Source: Meandrina meandrites (Eukaryota > Cnidaria > Anthozoa > Scleractinia > Meandrinidae). Taken from it: a stretch of 64,000 nucleotides of DNA. Positions 52,401 through 62,237 of the stretch are shown piece after piece. The position numbers were made by a program, and so were the translations under genes. The notes below the pieces were generated by a model. The model did not search any database and was not told the origin of the DNA. It worked only from the letters and a program-made list of their open reading frames with translations. The stretch covers positions 18,888,362-18,952,361 of the forward strand of contig OY855910.1 in NCBI GenBank assembly GCA_963693305.1, in the 5' to 3' direction. Within the stretch, counting starts at the first letter, position 1; each line of letters opens with the position of its first letter.

Positions 52401-55400
52401 TCAGCATTTGAAGCATTCGATGAGAAAAGCAATGTAATTGCGACGAATTTTGTAAGTTTTAAATAGCACCGCAGCACAAAATCACGCAACAATAATTCAA
52501 CACATTGGTGTGGCGCCGTCGCGTCTAGCTTGAAATTCCGGCTGAAAATGAGAGCGTTTTATTTATTTTGTTTCATACGGTTACTAAGTTAATGTATGCG
52601 TCGAAACCTCAAACTTTCTTCAAGATAAAGTGGCAAATGAAATCAAAACATCAATGAACTTCGAAAATGATAATAAATGTAAACAAACAATTCAACGTTG
52701 CATTGAAACAAAAATTTGCATAGTGCAGAAAACGTGTGCATGTGGTGTCATCACGTCTGGCCCTTATCACAGCAAACAATCTGCTTAATTGCGCTTTTAA
52801 CAAGCAAACGTTCCTATATCTGGGTCTATCTGGGCACACATGTTCACATCTTACATCTTACTCACATTATTATCTCTGAAATAATACAACTGATCCCCTT
52901 TAAGTTCAAACCATCTTGATCTCACATTTCTGTATCGGCCACCCTGTTTACGAAGCCAGCCACAGTGTTCCTATGGACAATTTTAATGTAAATGTTAGTT
53001 ACAATAATTTATTATTATTATTTAATGTGTACATTGCTTCAAGTGTCAAATTATGTTCTAACATTTTTAGATTTCATAACTGACAGAATCAATCTTATCA
53101 AGTAGCTGTTACTATGTTTACTTAACATTTTGCTTACAATCTGGTTGATGTCGCCTGAAAAGATTGTCCAGAGAATAAGTTCCACAAGTGAAGTGACTTG
53201 TGATCCCCTTCAAGAGTGAAGAAAAGTGAAAAACATGTACAAGGAATCTAGCTGCTCCAATACTGGGGATTCAAGAAGATCAGATGGTTTATTGGTGATG
53301 GTTTAGAAGGCTCGGCAAGTCAATGTCTGTTTTCTACCTCTTTTCATTGCCTTTGTCAAAAATAATAATTATTGAAGATATTGTTTAGGATGGTAACATT
53401 TCAATTCATGTGAACTAACGTGATTTTGTCTTCTGGTTTGGAATTATTTTAGTCAGCACTTGGTGTTTGGCTCAATTAATTTGATGAAAACACAAAACAG
53501 CTGTAACAATTCTGAATTCTTCACATCAATCAATGTAAATATGCCAAGCAGAAGGAGGGGTCTGTCCCTGATTCAAATATCTATCCCCCAAGAAGGCTCT
53601 TCGTCTAAATCAGCTGCATGCAGCAAACAGACGTCTGTGTATGCTGTAATATACATACTACTCACCCATATCTAAAAGGATATATCTTTTTTGATTATAT
53701 ATCAATATCATTTATGTTTTATGTTTAATAAAGTCTAGGGCTGCAATGATACATTTTCTTAGCAACCGATACATATCTCGGTACAAGTGCCACGATACGA
53801 TACACGATACGATGAAATCATAATATACAACTGACAAGTGATGTAATGTTACTAAACTGCTTTGGAATCTTTAATTTCCATTGATAACAATTAACAAATG
53901 GTAAAAAATAAGACAGGAATATAATGAGAAGTGTCTTACTCCTTGGCCATCGTAAAAAACTTTGAATCCAAAGTCTTTCCATACCTTTGACTTATAAGAG
54001 GACGGTGCCAGTTGTAACTCAACTGCAAAGGAAGACATTTTGACGAAAGACGAACGACAATGTGATGAACGACCCGCGTGTTTTTGTTGTGGGTGCAAAG
54101 ACTGTGTCAGCTGACAACTTATTGAAACTACGCAATGCTTTGGTGCCGCCATCTTGAAAAATACGTGGCTGGAAGCATGCGAAGCGATACTAAGTAAAAA
54201 CAAAGCCCTGTGGCTAAAAAAAAGGCTTGTACTTGGGTAAGGAGTCATAAAACTGATTAAAACAGTAATTTCTGAATGTTGATAAAGTAATTTTTCATTT
54301 TTGATAAGAAATATTTTGTTGTTTTGCGATACAGCGATATCCCATTCAAATATCGATATTTGTATCGTGACAAAAAATATCGCAGTTCACCGGTGCATCG
54401 TTGCAGCCCTAATAAAGTCTACAAGTCCTCTGCTTTTACATTTGTTGTAAGAGTGATCAATTTTACAGATCAAGTGTAGGTGACAAACGGTAAAATCCCT
54501 TTCATTTGTTTTGTTTTGAAGAGTCTCTTTTCTGTATGTGAACTGAACTTCCGTCAAGATTTTTTAAACGAGTGTTGAAGGGTAGCCAGCTCTTTCACAG
54601 AGTATTTGTTTGAAGTCTTGTTTGCTTATTTCAAAGTTTTTTTTGACTGAGTTAGTTCTTAATTAAAAGATGCAGTGCTTTGCCTTTGATAAAGCCCTTT
54701 TAAGAGTTAAAGGGTGTCAAGATGAGAAGTGTGAATATTAATAAAAAAGTTTCAGTAGAATTGAAGTGTTTTTGAGAGTCAAGGATTTTGTCTGGTGATT
54801 TGAGTGCCTAGTGGCTGCTGGGTGGATGGTCAGTATTCTCCACCACCCACTTCCCCCTAATCCTAAATTACTTTCACAGGACATAACAAACTGATAATTC
54901 TAACACTCAAAAAGAATTGATATTCATAAATAAAATCAATAGTAATTAATCAAGTAATATCGGAAATCGATCGATATTGATCGTCAGTTTTTTTGTGATT
55001 ATCAATTTTAATCGATTACAATCGAAAAGGATCTATCTCAATCAAATACTATCGACAATTAAAGAAAAAATACTTGTGAGTGGCACACAGCGGTGGATCT
55101 TGTTGTCTTGCTTTGTTTTCTCCAACTGGTTTCTTAATAATTTGTAAGCCACAAATTAAAACATTGCACATTCTCAGCATTACACAGGATTTTATTCACA
55201 TCCTGCCAGCAACAGACTGAGAGCAGTCTCTTTCTTTTCCTAGCGTGATGCAGGACGCGAATGTGAATTATGTGAATCGAGCAGCAAGTGCCGCCTTGCC
55301 TCATTTCCTCCTCGCTTTTCCCGCTGACTTGCATAACTTTTATTTTTCAGGTCGCGCATAGGATATCAGGAACATTAACTGAATGCTTGCAGTCCATACC

Positions 55401-56426
55401 TGTAATTATATTCTGTACTATGTGTAGGTGTTTTCTGTTGTTCACACCTTAGTTGGAACATGATTTGTACTCTATTCTGTAGAATAATAATTTGATTAGG
55501 TACAAAATAAGTTCCTTTAAACAATCTTGTTCAAACTCCCTGATGAAGTCTGTATCATCAGATGAACCGGTCAGAGAAAATAGATCAGTTGGGTGGGTTC
55601 CGTTGCTGTGTACTGCTCACTAGTATTTTTTTTGGAAAAAAAAAATGGAACAATTTAGCAGGAAAATAGAAGAATATAGACAGAAGGGTAGTTATCTCAG
55701 CTTCAAATTAAAGGTAAGTTTGAGGTTGCCTGATCAGCTATAGCATTTCCATTGATTAAATCAACTAATCAATTGACAAGTATTGATCACTATCAAGTAT
55801 TATCAATTAATCGATTCAGCTTTCCAATGATCAATTTCGATTGATTTGTTACGTCCTGTTTTCAGTATGACCATTGACTATGTGAATTCTAGTAGAACTT
55901 TAGCACTCCCTTTGCCATCCAGGATTACAGGCTGGTAAACGATGCATGCTGCTCATACACTGAGTTTAACCCTATACTCTACAGACCCGGATAGGTTATG
56001 AGGGACTGAGGTTCATTAAAGAATCAAAGATATGTTTGCAGGCTCGATCAACCGGACATTTAGATGTGAAACATCGATTGATAAAGATTTACAAGCAAAG
56101 AAGATTAATCAATCTACAGTATCTGTCTTCAATGCTTTCTTTGTTGTTTTTAATAGTTCTATCCATGCCTTAAGCATTAAAAATACATTCTAGAAAAAAA
56201 TCGCACCGCAAAATTAACACAGGCAACTGTAATTTGATCAGCAGATGACAAAAATATCTCAAGTAGCATGACTACTGTATGATTCCTAAACCCTGCGTTC
56301 AAATTGCCCTTTGGTTTCCAAAACAAATTGGCAATCATTCTACCAGTGTGAAACATCATAAAAAGACATATTACTTACTATTTTCTGCTTGTGACTTCTA
56401 GCTGGTGGTATGGGCTGCTTCTGCAT
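40414..56426 (-). CDS. Rho GTPase-activating protein, PH-RhoGAP-coiled coil (ARHGAP22/24/25 family), 13 exons, complete
   Basis: Exons: 56426-56379, 52970-52866, 51160-51058, 50934-50816, 49798-49678, 48451-48374, 47856-47722, 47057-46964, 44024-43928, 42640-42507, 42043-41949, 41135-40988, 40504-40414. All sites are GT/AG and the total is 1368 nt (455 aa plus stop). The PH domain covers about residues 17-124 (EHCGWLRKQGGRYRNVRSRW to EMDEWIRAINRIIYA). Then comes the family-specific PVGGGMFGRSLAETV hinge and the RhoGAP domain with arginine finger Arg174 in EEGLFRLPG and MGVRNLAMVFGPNILR. A heptad coiled coil (LELENELELQQQQIKYLKTQ) precedes the C-terminus. Vertebrate members are about 640-750 aa; the Ser-rich linker is nearly absent here (exons 10-11). 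It should stimulate GTP hydrolysis by Rac/Rho-type GTPases at membranes and the actin cortex. Start ATG at 56426, with an in-frame stop upstream. Confidence 0.92.
41275..41334. repeat. Short hairpin, 16-bp arms
   Basis: GGCAAAACGAGGAAAC and GTTTCCTCGTTTTGCC are perfect inverted arms just upstream, on the gene strand, of RhoGAP exon 12. Several GTTTCC/GGAAAC motifs surround it at 41160-41345, suggesting the remains of a MITE. Confidence 0.6.
43823..43923. repeat. Perfect 101-nt palindrome (50-bp arms, 1-nt spacer) beside RhoGAP exon 9 donor
   Basis: GTTGTCATATTGCAGGTTTG, continuing to position 43872, is exactly complemented from 43874 to 43923 around the single base 43873. The outer right edge lies 4 nt from the splice donor G of exon 9 (43927). 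Both arms contain a TTGCAG acceptor-like motif on the gene strand. Confidence 0.95.
44445..46560. mobile_element. 2.1-kb non-autonomous element with long TIRs and TTAA target duplication
   Basis: AGTGCTACTATGATGAAATT at the left and TTTGATCATAGTACCACT at the right are imperfect inverted ends. TTAA flanks both (44441-44444 and 46561-46564). The arms extend more than 150 bp inward (ATGCCGTTTACTGTTTTCAA and its diverged complement; GATATT and AATATC segments; TGACGTCAT). A second inverted pair (CATAACTAGAAGTCTACATC, then AATAGCCTACACGCGA in inverse) starts near 45070 and 46240. There is no transposase. It lies in intron 8 of the RhoGAP gene. Confidence 0.7.
44738..44751. promoter_or_regulatory. 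Consensus RFX X-box motif inside TTAA element
   Basis: GTTACCATGGCAAC is a perfect palindromic X-box. Its inverted counterpart GTTGCCATGGTAAC is at 44957-44970. Both lie in the transposon-like element, so they may be element sequence with no host role. Confidence 0.3.
48583..49248. mobile_element. Imperfect fold-back element, about 0.67 kb
   Basis: AAGGTGGCT and AGCCACCTT form the ends. Inner segments pair imperfectly: ATGCCCAATCAATGGTGAAC against a GTTACCAAACATTGGGCAT-type segment, and GTTACCATAGCAATGGTATA against ATACTATTACTATGGTAAC. No coding content and no clear target duplication. Intron 5 of the RhoGAP gene. Confidence 0.55.
51488..51752. repeat. Degenerate tetranucleotide array (ACTG/ACCG/ACCA)
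   Basis: A 265-bp stretch in near-perfect 4-nt register, with units GACT, GACC, AACC and GGCC. It is translatable on the minus strand as SVSQSVNQSV, but this is an artefact of the period and not a protein. RhoGAP intron 2. Confidence 0.9.
51842..51975. repeat. Heptamer-like CTCGAGA/TCGAGTC array
   Basis: Dense repeats of CGAGACTC on the left half and GAGTCTCGAG on the right half make the block self-complementary around ACTTCGAGTGACTCGAAGT (about 51902-51920). Confidence 0.85.
52170..52209 (-). other. Candidate alternative first exon of the RhoGAP gene
   Basis: ATG at 52209 opens MTAFKDEFVSVLI, then a consensus donor (ATAG, then GTAAGTAAAC). The exon ends in phase 1, which fits splicing to exon 4 (50934) and would give a form lacking most of the PH domain. 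Sequence near 52030-52085 is CpG-rich and holds a second short frame with start (MADAKLVHE) before a weaker donor. There is no direct evidence of transcription. Confidence 0.25.
53736..54411. mobile_element. 676-bp hAT element with 8-bp target duplication
   Basis: The ends TAGGGCTGCAATGATACA and TGCATCGTTGCAGCCCTA are inverted with a few mismatches. ATAAAGTC flanks both sides exactly (53728-53735 and 54412-54419); an 8-bp duplication and this TIR are classic hAT features. Subterminal ATACGAT/ATCGTAT-type repeats occur at both ends. It keeps a BED-finger start exon but no transposase core. Confidence 0.85.
53940..54038 (-). pseudogene. BED zinc-finger N-terminal exon carried by the hAT element
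   Basis: ATG at 54038 starts MSSFAVELQLAPSSYKSKVW, then KDFGFKVFYDGQG. The 'SKVW-x-FGF' pattern is the start of BED fingers in hAT transposases (ZBED1-like). A donor-like GTAAGA follows at 53939. The zinc-ligand Cys/His half of the finger would lie in a later exon that is absent. An upstream in-frame ATG with MAAPKHCVVS also exists. Confidence 0.6.
54420..56378. other. RhoGAP intron 1, no gene recognised
   Basis: AT-rich sequence with clusters of ATCGAT/ATTGAT-type motifs at 54955-55060 and 55740-55860. These may be the two diverged ends of an old element or homeodomain-type sites. No open frame with recognisable content. Confidence 0.5.
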
Positions 56427-56754
56427 ACTGGCACTATAACTAGAAACTTGACCTTCGCCTATGAACTACATACCGTGTACGAATTATAAACAGCAAAACT
56501 TAGAAGCCATGTTGAAAACGCCTCCCTTTCGCTCAACATCCGGAGCCCTGGGAACTAATTTATTGGAGAACCAATCACAAATGAACCTGGACTGAACGCG
56601 CGAAAACTGCGCGTTTAATTAATTGCGCGTTTATATTGTTACTTTTTGCCCGCCGGAAGTTGTGTTGTCGTTATTCTCATGCGATTATTCGAAATTCTGC
56701 TTTGATGACACTTTTCTGGAATTTCTACTTCTGGTTTGATGGGTAGAATATAAT

Positions 56755-57432
56755 CATAGGCGTACGGGCAATTTTTTACCAGGGGGGGGGGGGAGGGGGG
56801 GGCGGTGAACCATTTGCCCAAAAAATTCTCGCAAGTTGCCCAAATTTTTACGAAAAAGTCGAAAAGAAAAGAGGGTCATATACGATGCTCTAACACAGGC
56901 CTACTTATGAAGTGAAAATATTCTTACAAATGAATGTATCATATGAGCTTTAAAAGAAATAGCTCTCTCGGCCATTTCGACGGCCAAAGATATCAATGAT
57001 ACGATCCATGTCATTGTTGACTACAGAGTTGGCATATGCCCTTTCAATGTTAATAAGTGTGATGAAAATTACTGACACGTTGTTGCCCCATGGTGCTGCG
57101 CAGGTAAGTTTTCAATCTGCGCAACGCACTGAATGATCGTTCTGCTGAACACGATGTAGCAGGTATCACTGCAAGGATATGTACTACATTAATAACCAGA
57201 AACTCATCACGTGCTGGGCAACCACTGTCTCGTGTGAATTTAACTGGCTTTACCACGTCAACTTCAGGTTAAAATAGAAAATATCTATCTCTTCAAAAAA
57301 CAAAAACATGGAAACTTCTTTTAAAACTGGCTTTGCCCAAATTTCTTTTGCTGCCCAAAAAATCTGAGTTGCCCAAAATTTGGGGGGGCTGCAGCGCCCC
57401 CAGCCCCCCCCCCCCCGGCCCGTACGCCTATG
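56755..57432 (-). mobile_element. 678-bp hAT element with 15-bp TIRs and 8-bp target duplication
   Basis: CATAGGCGTACGGGC and GCCCGTACGCCTATG are perfect inverted ends, flanked by AATATAAT (56747-56754 and 57433-57440). G/C homopolymer runs lie inside each end. It encodes the C-terminal dimerisation region of a hAT transposase on the minus strand, so it is an internal-deletion derivative. Confidence 0.88.
56950..57256 (-). pseudogene. hAT transposase C-terminal dimerisation domain remnant (ZMYM1/TTF-like)
   Basis: IPATSCSAERSFSALRRLKT then YLRSTMGQQR is the hallmark hAT C-terminal block. After QQRVS a frameshift is needed to continue into LINIERAYANSVVNNDMDRI. The upstream RNase H-like catalytic core is missing. 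Inactive. Confidence 0.85.
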
Positions 57433-57440
57433 AATATAAT

Positions 57441-59294
57441 TGACGTTATTTGCGTCCAATAGCTAAGGTAGTTTTTCTTCATCTTTCATGCCTCCTTTCG
57501 TCTCTTGACAGTAGTTTCTTTACTCCTTTCATTGTTTTCTCAGTTCCTGACTTCAAAGTCGTTTGACTCTTTTAGCCAGAGAGAACCATCGGCAAAAGAG
57601 GATCAAACGAATCACTTGACAAGTACAATGACTTCCCTTCATAACGGGGCTGTCACTAAAAATTTAAAATTTTAAAGTGGTTTGTAAACTGTAAAGCTAA
57701 GTGGTGAGGGAACATGCCAGAAACTAAGTGTCGGAAAAGCAGGCATCTTGCAACCAAAAATCAGAGAACCAATAAACCTCATCCACATAAAACAAAAAAT
57801 AATTTTAAGCTGATTTTTTCGAACAGAAAGGATCACGAAACTGAAAGAAAGATAGTGGGCTTGCACCCGAAGAAACTTCAAATACTGACTTGGATTAAGG
57901 TTTGGCCCTGGTAAGTCATGATAGAAGACCGAATTTCGGCATTACCTACCGAGACTTGGACGAAATTAAACCATCCCACATACATATCTTTCAGGCTTCT
58001 TGACACTTCCCGGACAATGTCAAATGCCGGTACAGCCAAACAAACAGGCACAAAACGCTGCTGAAGCTAATTGGAAAGCAAAAAACTAAGCGCGGCCTAC
58101 AGTAACATTGCCTCACTATAGTATTTATAGAATCGAAACAAAAACATCATCCCCGCAAACAAATTTAGTTACTAATTGTTTGCTTATTTGTGCTGTAATA
58201 GGCACCTCTCACAAGTCCTGTCGCAAAAAATTGTTTTGAAAATAAATTTTGCTCACTAGCTCCATCCATTTAAGTGAAAGTAACCGTATTGCGATTTGTC
58301 ACGTGCCGCACCAGGATTCACTTTCAAACGGGGGGAGGTGGGGGAGGGGGGATTAGCGCGCGGAAAATAACGCACATTTTGTTCTTGATGCAATTAGTAT
58401 CGCTGTAAATTTTTACTCATCATTTGTATTTTGACTCGCCCTTCGGTCTCGCCAAAATACTGCATGACTCGTAAAAATATACAGCGATACTACACACTAA
58501 AATGTCTAATAAGATATATTTATTGCTAATTTTCACTCGTGAATTTGTGCATTCGGGACTTTGAGCGCGATGCTCAACGAGTTTGCCGAGCAGCAAGGGT
58601 CTCTAAGAGTCCCTTGGCCGGGACGAAACGCTGCGTCAGACTAGCCACGAACTATCTATCACATACAAATTAATTAAACAGGAAATGAAATTTAAACTTT
58701 TATTTGTATTCCACTTTACATCGGAATTCTCACACTAACTTCGTGACAGAAAACTGGAGGCCAATTTTACACATGATGGAAATGTTCAAGGCAATAAACC
58801 TCATCGAGGAACGTTTTCTAGGTACACAATTTTGTAACACCTATATCTAGTTCCTGATAGAGCCGGATCGCAAACTACCTTGTTAGCCCTTGTCAGCAGT
58901 CAACAACGAAAATCTCCGCTAAGGGGTTAGGGAACACAACCTTGACGGTACAGACTACATTATATGTCCTCCCCTGTAATGACCTGATCAAACGCGGATG
59001 ATTTAAAAGATGGATTCACTGTGCCAATAATTTTTTGAAATCTATTTACATACACTTTCGTGCCGTGCTTTGACAATTGTGTTAAGCTACTTCTGATCGA
59101 GGCTTTGACCTCGCTCCCACGACCACGCGAAAAACCAGCCAGTCGAAGCTAGATTACGTCAGTCAAATTGACCAATCACGTTCCGTTCTTAACATAGCCT
59201 GGTTGTTTTAAAATGGAAGAGGCCTGTGTATAGAGAATCCTTTCCCTAGATCATCCTCGCCTGATTGAACAGGTTATTTGCTCAGAACATACAC
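57441..59294. other. Intergenic, no gene recognised
   Basis: A 66-codon plus-strand frame at 57714-57914 is Lys/His-rich with no family match. I see no TIR structure, RNA gene or ordered repeat. Confidence 0.5.
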
Positions 59295-59433
59295 CTTATT
59301 CGATGGTATAACGTATAACACGCGCGGATATTTTGCGAGTTGCGTGCTATTTTCCGAGGCCCGAAACGGCGAGGAAAAATACGAGCAATGAGCAAAATGT
59401 CCGCGCGTATTATATGTTAAACCATCGAATAAG
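59295..59433. repeat. Fold-back element
   Basis: CTTATTCGATGGTATAACGT pairs imperfectly with ATATGTTAAACCATCGAATAAG. The inner arms ACACGCGCGGATATTTTG and CAAAATGTCCGCGCGT also pair. Confidence 0.75.
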
Positions 59434-59917
59434 GGATTTATTGTTCCACTATTTTTTCTACTAAGTTTGGGTCGTTTAGTCCGGCCATTTTGTTACTCTG
59501 CTGTCCGTCCGTACTTCTCCCCTCATCTACAGTGTATAACGTGTCGTATGATGCGCGTTCTCTTGACCTAATACGGTAAAATGGCGCAATGGTGGAATAA
59601 TAAAGTTGGGTACATGTAATTGAATATACTAACACACTGGCTGTCAATTGGTTAATACATTTAACCAAGCATATGAAATGAAATAATTTTCCCCTTCAAT
59701 CAGTGGAAGGTTTTCACTCTAGAACTGTGCTATCGAAACATAAAAATGCCATAACTCTCAAAGGGTGTTCGTTTAGCACCCCAGTTAAGGTACAAAAGTG
59801 CTCAGAAATCTCTTGGAATGGCGCGATGGGAACTGCTCATATTTCCACATTAACCATATGTTCTTGTTCATGTTTGAGGCCACATCCCCGAAAGAGTATT
59901 TTAGCCACGACGCGGCC

Positions 59918-60027
59918 TAGTCTCCTTCGCAGCCGTTGTTTGGGCTCGTCACGCAACGCTCCCTCCCCCACCAACGAGGGAGGGAGCGTTGCGTGACGAG
60001 CCCAAACAACGGCTGCGAAGGAGACTA
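59918..60027. mobile_element. 110-bp palindromic MITE with 10-bp target duplication
   Basis: TAGTCTCCTTCGCAGCCGTT, continuing to CTCCCTCC, is perfectly complemented around a short loop (CCCACCAACG). CGACGCGGCC and CGACGCAGCC flank it (59908-59917 and 60028-60037; one mismatch). It resembles the element at 14251-14332 in architecture and duplication length, but not in sequence. Confidence 0.8.
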
Positions 60028-60037
60028 CGACGCAGCC

Positions 60038-61183
60038 CGAAACTGAGAAGCTAATGGCTGTCAACAACAGGGATTAAATAATTTCATTTGACATGCCTTA
60101 TATAATCCAGTTTGCAAGCTTTAAATCATAGTATCTCTAAACAACAACAGCAAATAGATAATACAGTTTTACAAACATTGTTTGGAACATAACTTTAACA
60201 TGCTGGATATACAGTTTAAAATGTGTAATACTGATACATATGATAATGTTAATATTAACAATAGTTAACGCTATAATAAAGCATTACGGGCTATTAAATA
60301 TTGAAAACAACATGTTGGTTATTATTTTACCAGTACAAATAACATAAAACATAACTTAAACCTGCTGCATATGTATAATGCAACTGAATTTCAATACTTC
60401 GGTCTGAAGCAAACATTTATCCGAAACTATTCTATTCAGAATTACAGATTCTTAAAGGTGAATAAAATAAAATAATAACCAATAAACTGGTAAAACATAT
60501 ACGGGCTGTTTAATACTTGTTTTTCAGTGAAAGCAACATGTTGGTGAACATCTTATAAAACCAATGCTATGACAGTATTCATAAAGCGACCAGTCACCTA
60601 CATGACATGCTTTGCTGAAAACTACAGCATTTTATGTCAGTTATTTGTATTGTTAAGGTACCGAGGCACGGCTGAAGTGTCCCTGTATGTCACTCTAACA
60701 ACAACGAAGTCAAATAAAAGTAATAGTCTAATAAAAGAGGTCTAATAAAAGTAATACGGTTTAATAAAAGAAGTCTAATAAAAGTAAAACAGTATTACTC
60801 GCGCGCGCATTCCACGCGCTCTTGCAGTTCAGTTACGTTTTTTTATAACACACTAAATAAGGGCTAATCCCGGAACACTTGTGTTCCTCGATTATTTGAC
60901 ACTGCAAAAAGGTTTTGAAACATTGTGCCTTCGTTTCGTCACAAGTGTCACACATCACACGAGCTCATTCTCTCATTCTACTGGTTAATAAAAATAATGT
61001 TCTTTAAAATATGTTGGCATTTTTGACATTGTATATGTTTAAGTGCAATATTTGTGTGCCGTTTTTGAGTAGCAAGCCTTGAAACGACTGGCTTTGAATT
61101 CAGTATATGACCACTATAATCACATTCGATATTTGTATCGGTGTTATACAAGACACAAATAGAGCAGTTCAAATAAGTAATGG
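60038..61183. other. Intergenic with diverged internal repeats
   Basis: Segments near 60180-60320 and 60330-60550 are diverged copies (CATTACGGGCTATTAAATA against ATACGGGCTGTTTAATA; AACATGTTGGTTATTATTTT against AACATGTTGGTGAACATCTT). A short array of TCTAATAAAAG occurs at 60711-60795. No gene. Confidence 0.6.
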
Positions 61184-61323
61184 TAATAGGACTGAGTGGA
61201 GTCCAATTCGGTCTGTTATCATATGAGTGATTAACAAAATCGGACGACCGCGTAGCGGGAGTCCGATTTGTTTAATCACGAGTATGATTACAGACAGAAT
61301 TGGACGACACTCAGTCCTATTAT
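61184..61323. repeat. Fold-back element
   Basis: TAATAGGACTGAGTGGAGTC pairs with its imperfect complement ending CACTCAGTCCTATTA. Inner arms AAATCGGAC and GTCCGATTT enclose a GACCGCGTAGCGGGA tip. Confidence 0.8.
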
Positions 61324-61504
61324 CAATTAATCATAAGTATAACAAAATTCGAGAAAAAAATTAGATAAAGCGAAGCCTACTAAGGACTCATCGTCACTAC
61401 GGCAAAAAAGCCATTCTTGAAGTTGAAGGTTTTAGGAATATCAAGGAGTATTCAGTCACAACAAGGAACCAAATAAAGAGCGCGCGCATGCGCAACATGC
61501 GAAC

Positions 61505-61566
61505 TTTGTTATTGGACACCTTGTTATTGGACACCTTGTTATTGGACACTTTGTTATTGGACACTT
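61505..61566. repeat. 16-bp tandem repeat, four copies
   Basis: TTTGTTATTGGACACC repeats four times with minor change. It is bracketed by inverted GAGCGCGCGC (about 61479) and GCGCGCGCTC (about 61571), suggesting the core of a small TIR element. Each unit contains ATTGG, the complement of a CCAAT box, and GCGCATGCGC (NRF1-like) lies just upstream at about 61484. Confidence 0.8.
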
Positions 61567-62237
61567 TAGCCGCGCGCGCTCCAATTTGGTAAAAAATAGG
61601 GCGTGCTAAGAACCAATCAGATTCGAGAATTTTGTTATAGTTGTGATTATTCGTTTTACATTACATGTGTAACATAACTAGTTGTTTAAATTTCATTAGC
61701 GAAACTGAGTAGCATATTGGTTAACATCTCGAAACAAATGCTATGCTAAATGACATGATCCACTTTTTCATGTAAATTAAAAGTATTGCTACAAAAATTA
61801 CTTTTTGGACAGAAACGTCCCTGTATGTCATTTTCATACCAAAGTAATGCACTGTAAATAATAACAATATAAATATTCAACATACTGAAGTGAATTGACG
61901 TACAATTTTAAGTGCACACATCGTGTGTAGAAGAGTAATGTATAAAATAGAGTTGCCCTGATGAAGGTTTTTTTAATAAAACCAAAATATTAGCAAAGCC
62001 ATTTCCAGTTTTTTTAGTTAGCTGAATGTTGTTCAGGAAGGAAAATGGTTCGTTGACGTTTTTTTGAAAAAGTATATGAAAAGTTTAAAATAATAAAGGG
62101 TTATTCTGCATCAGTAAATAACAAAGGTTACATTTAGTCCACGGACTTTACAACCGGGTTTTACAGAGGCCTATAACTGAACTTGACCTCACCAATCATA
62201 CCTCACTTGATATCCTGGTTCAACAACTTTGAAAGAA

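Noticed and set aside
54955..55860. ATCGAT/ATTGAT-rich clusters as an enhancer or new element
   Set aside because: The motifs are short and AT-rich; I could not find consistent ends, arms or a duplication.
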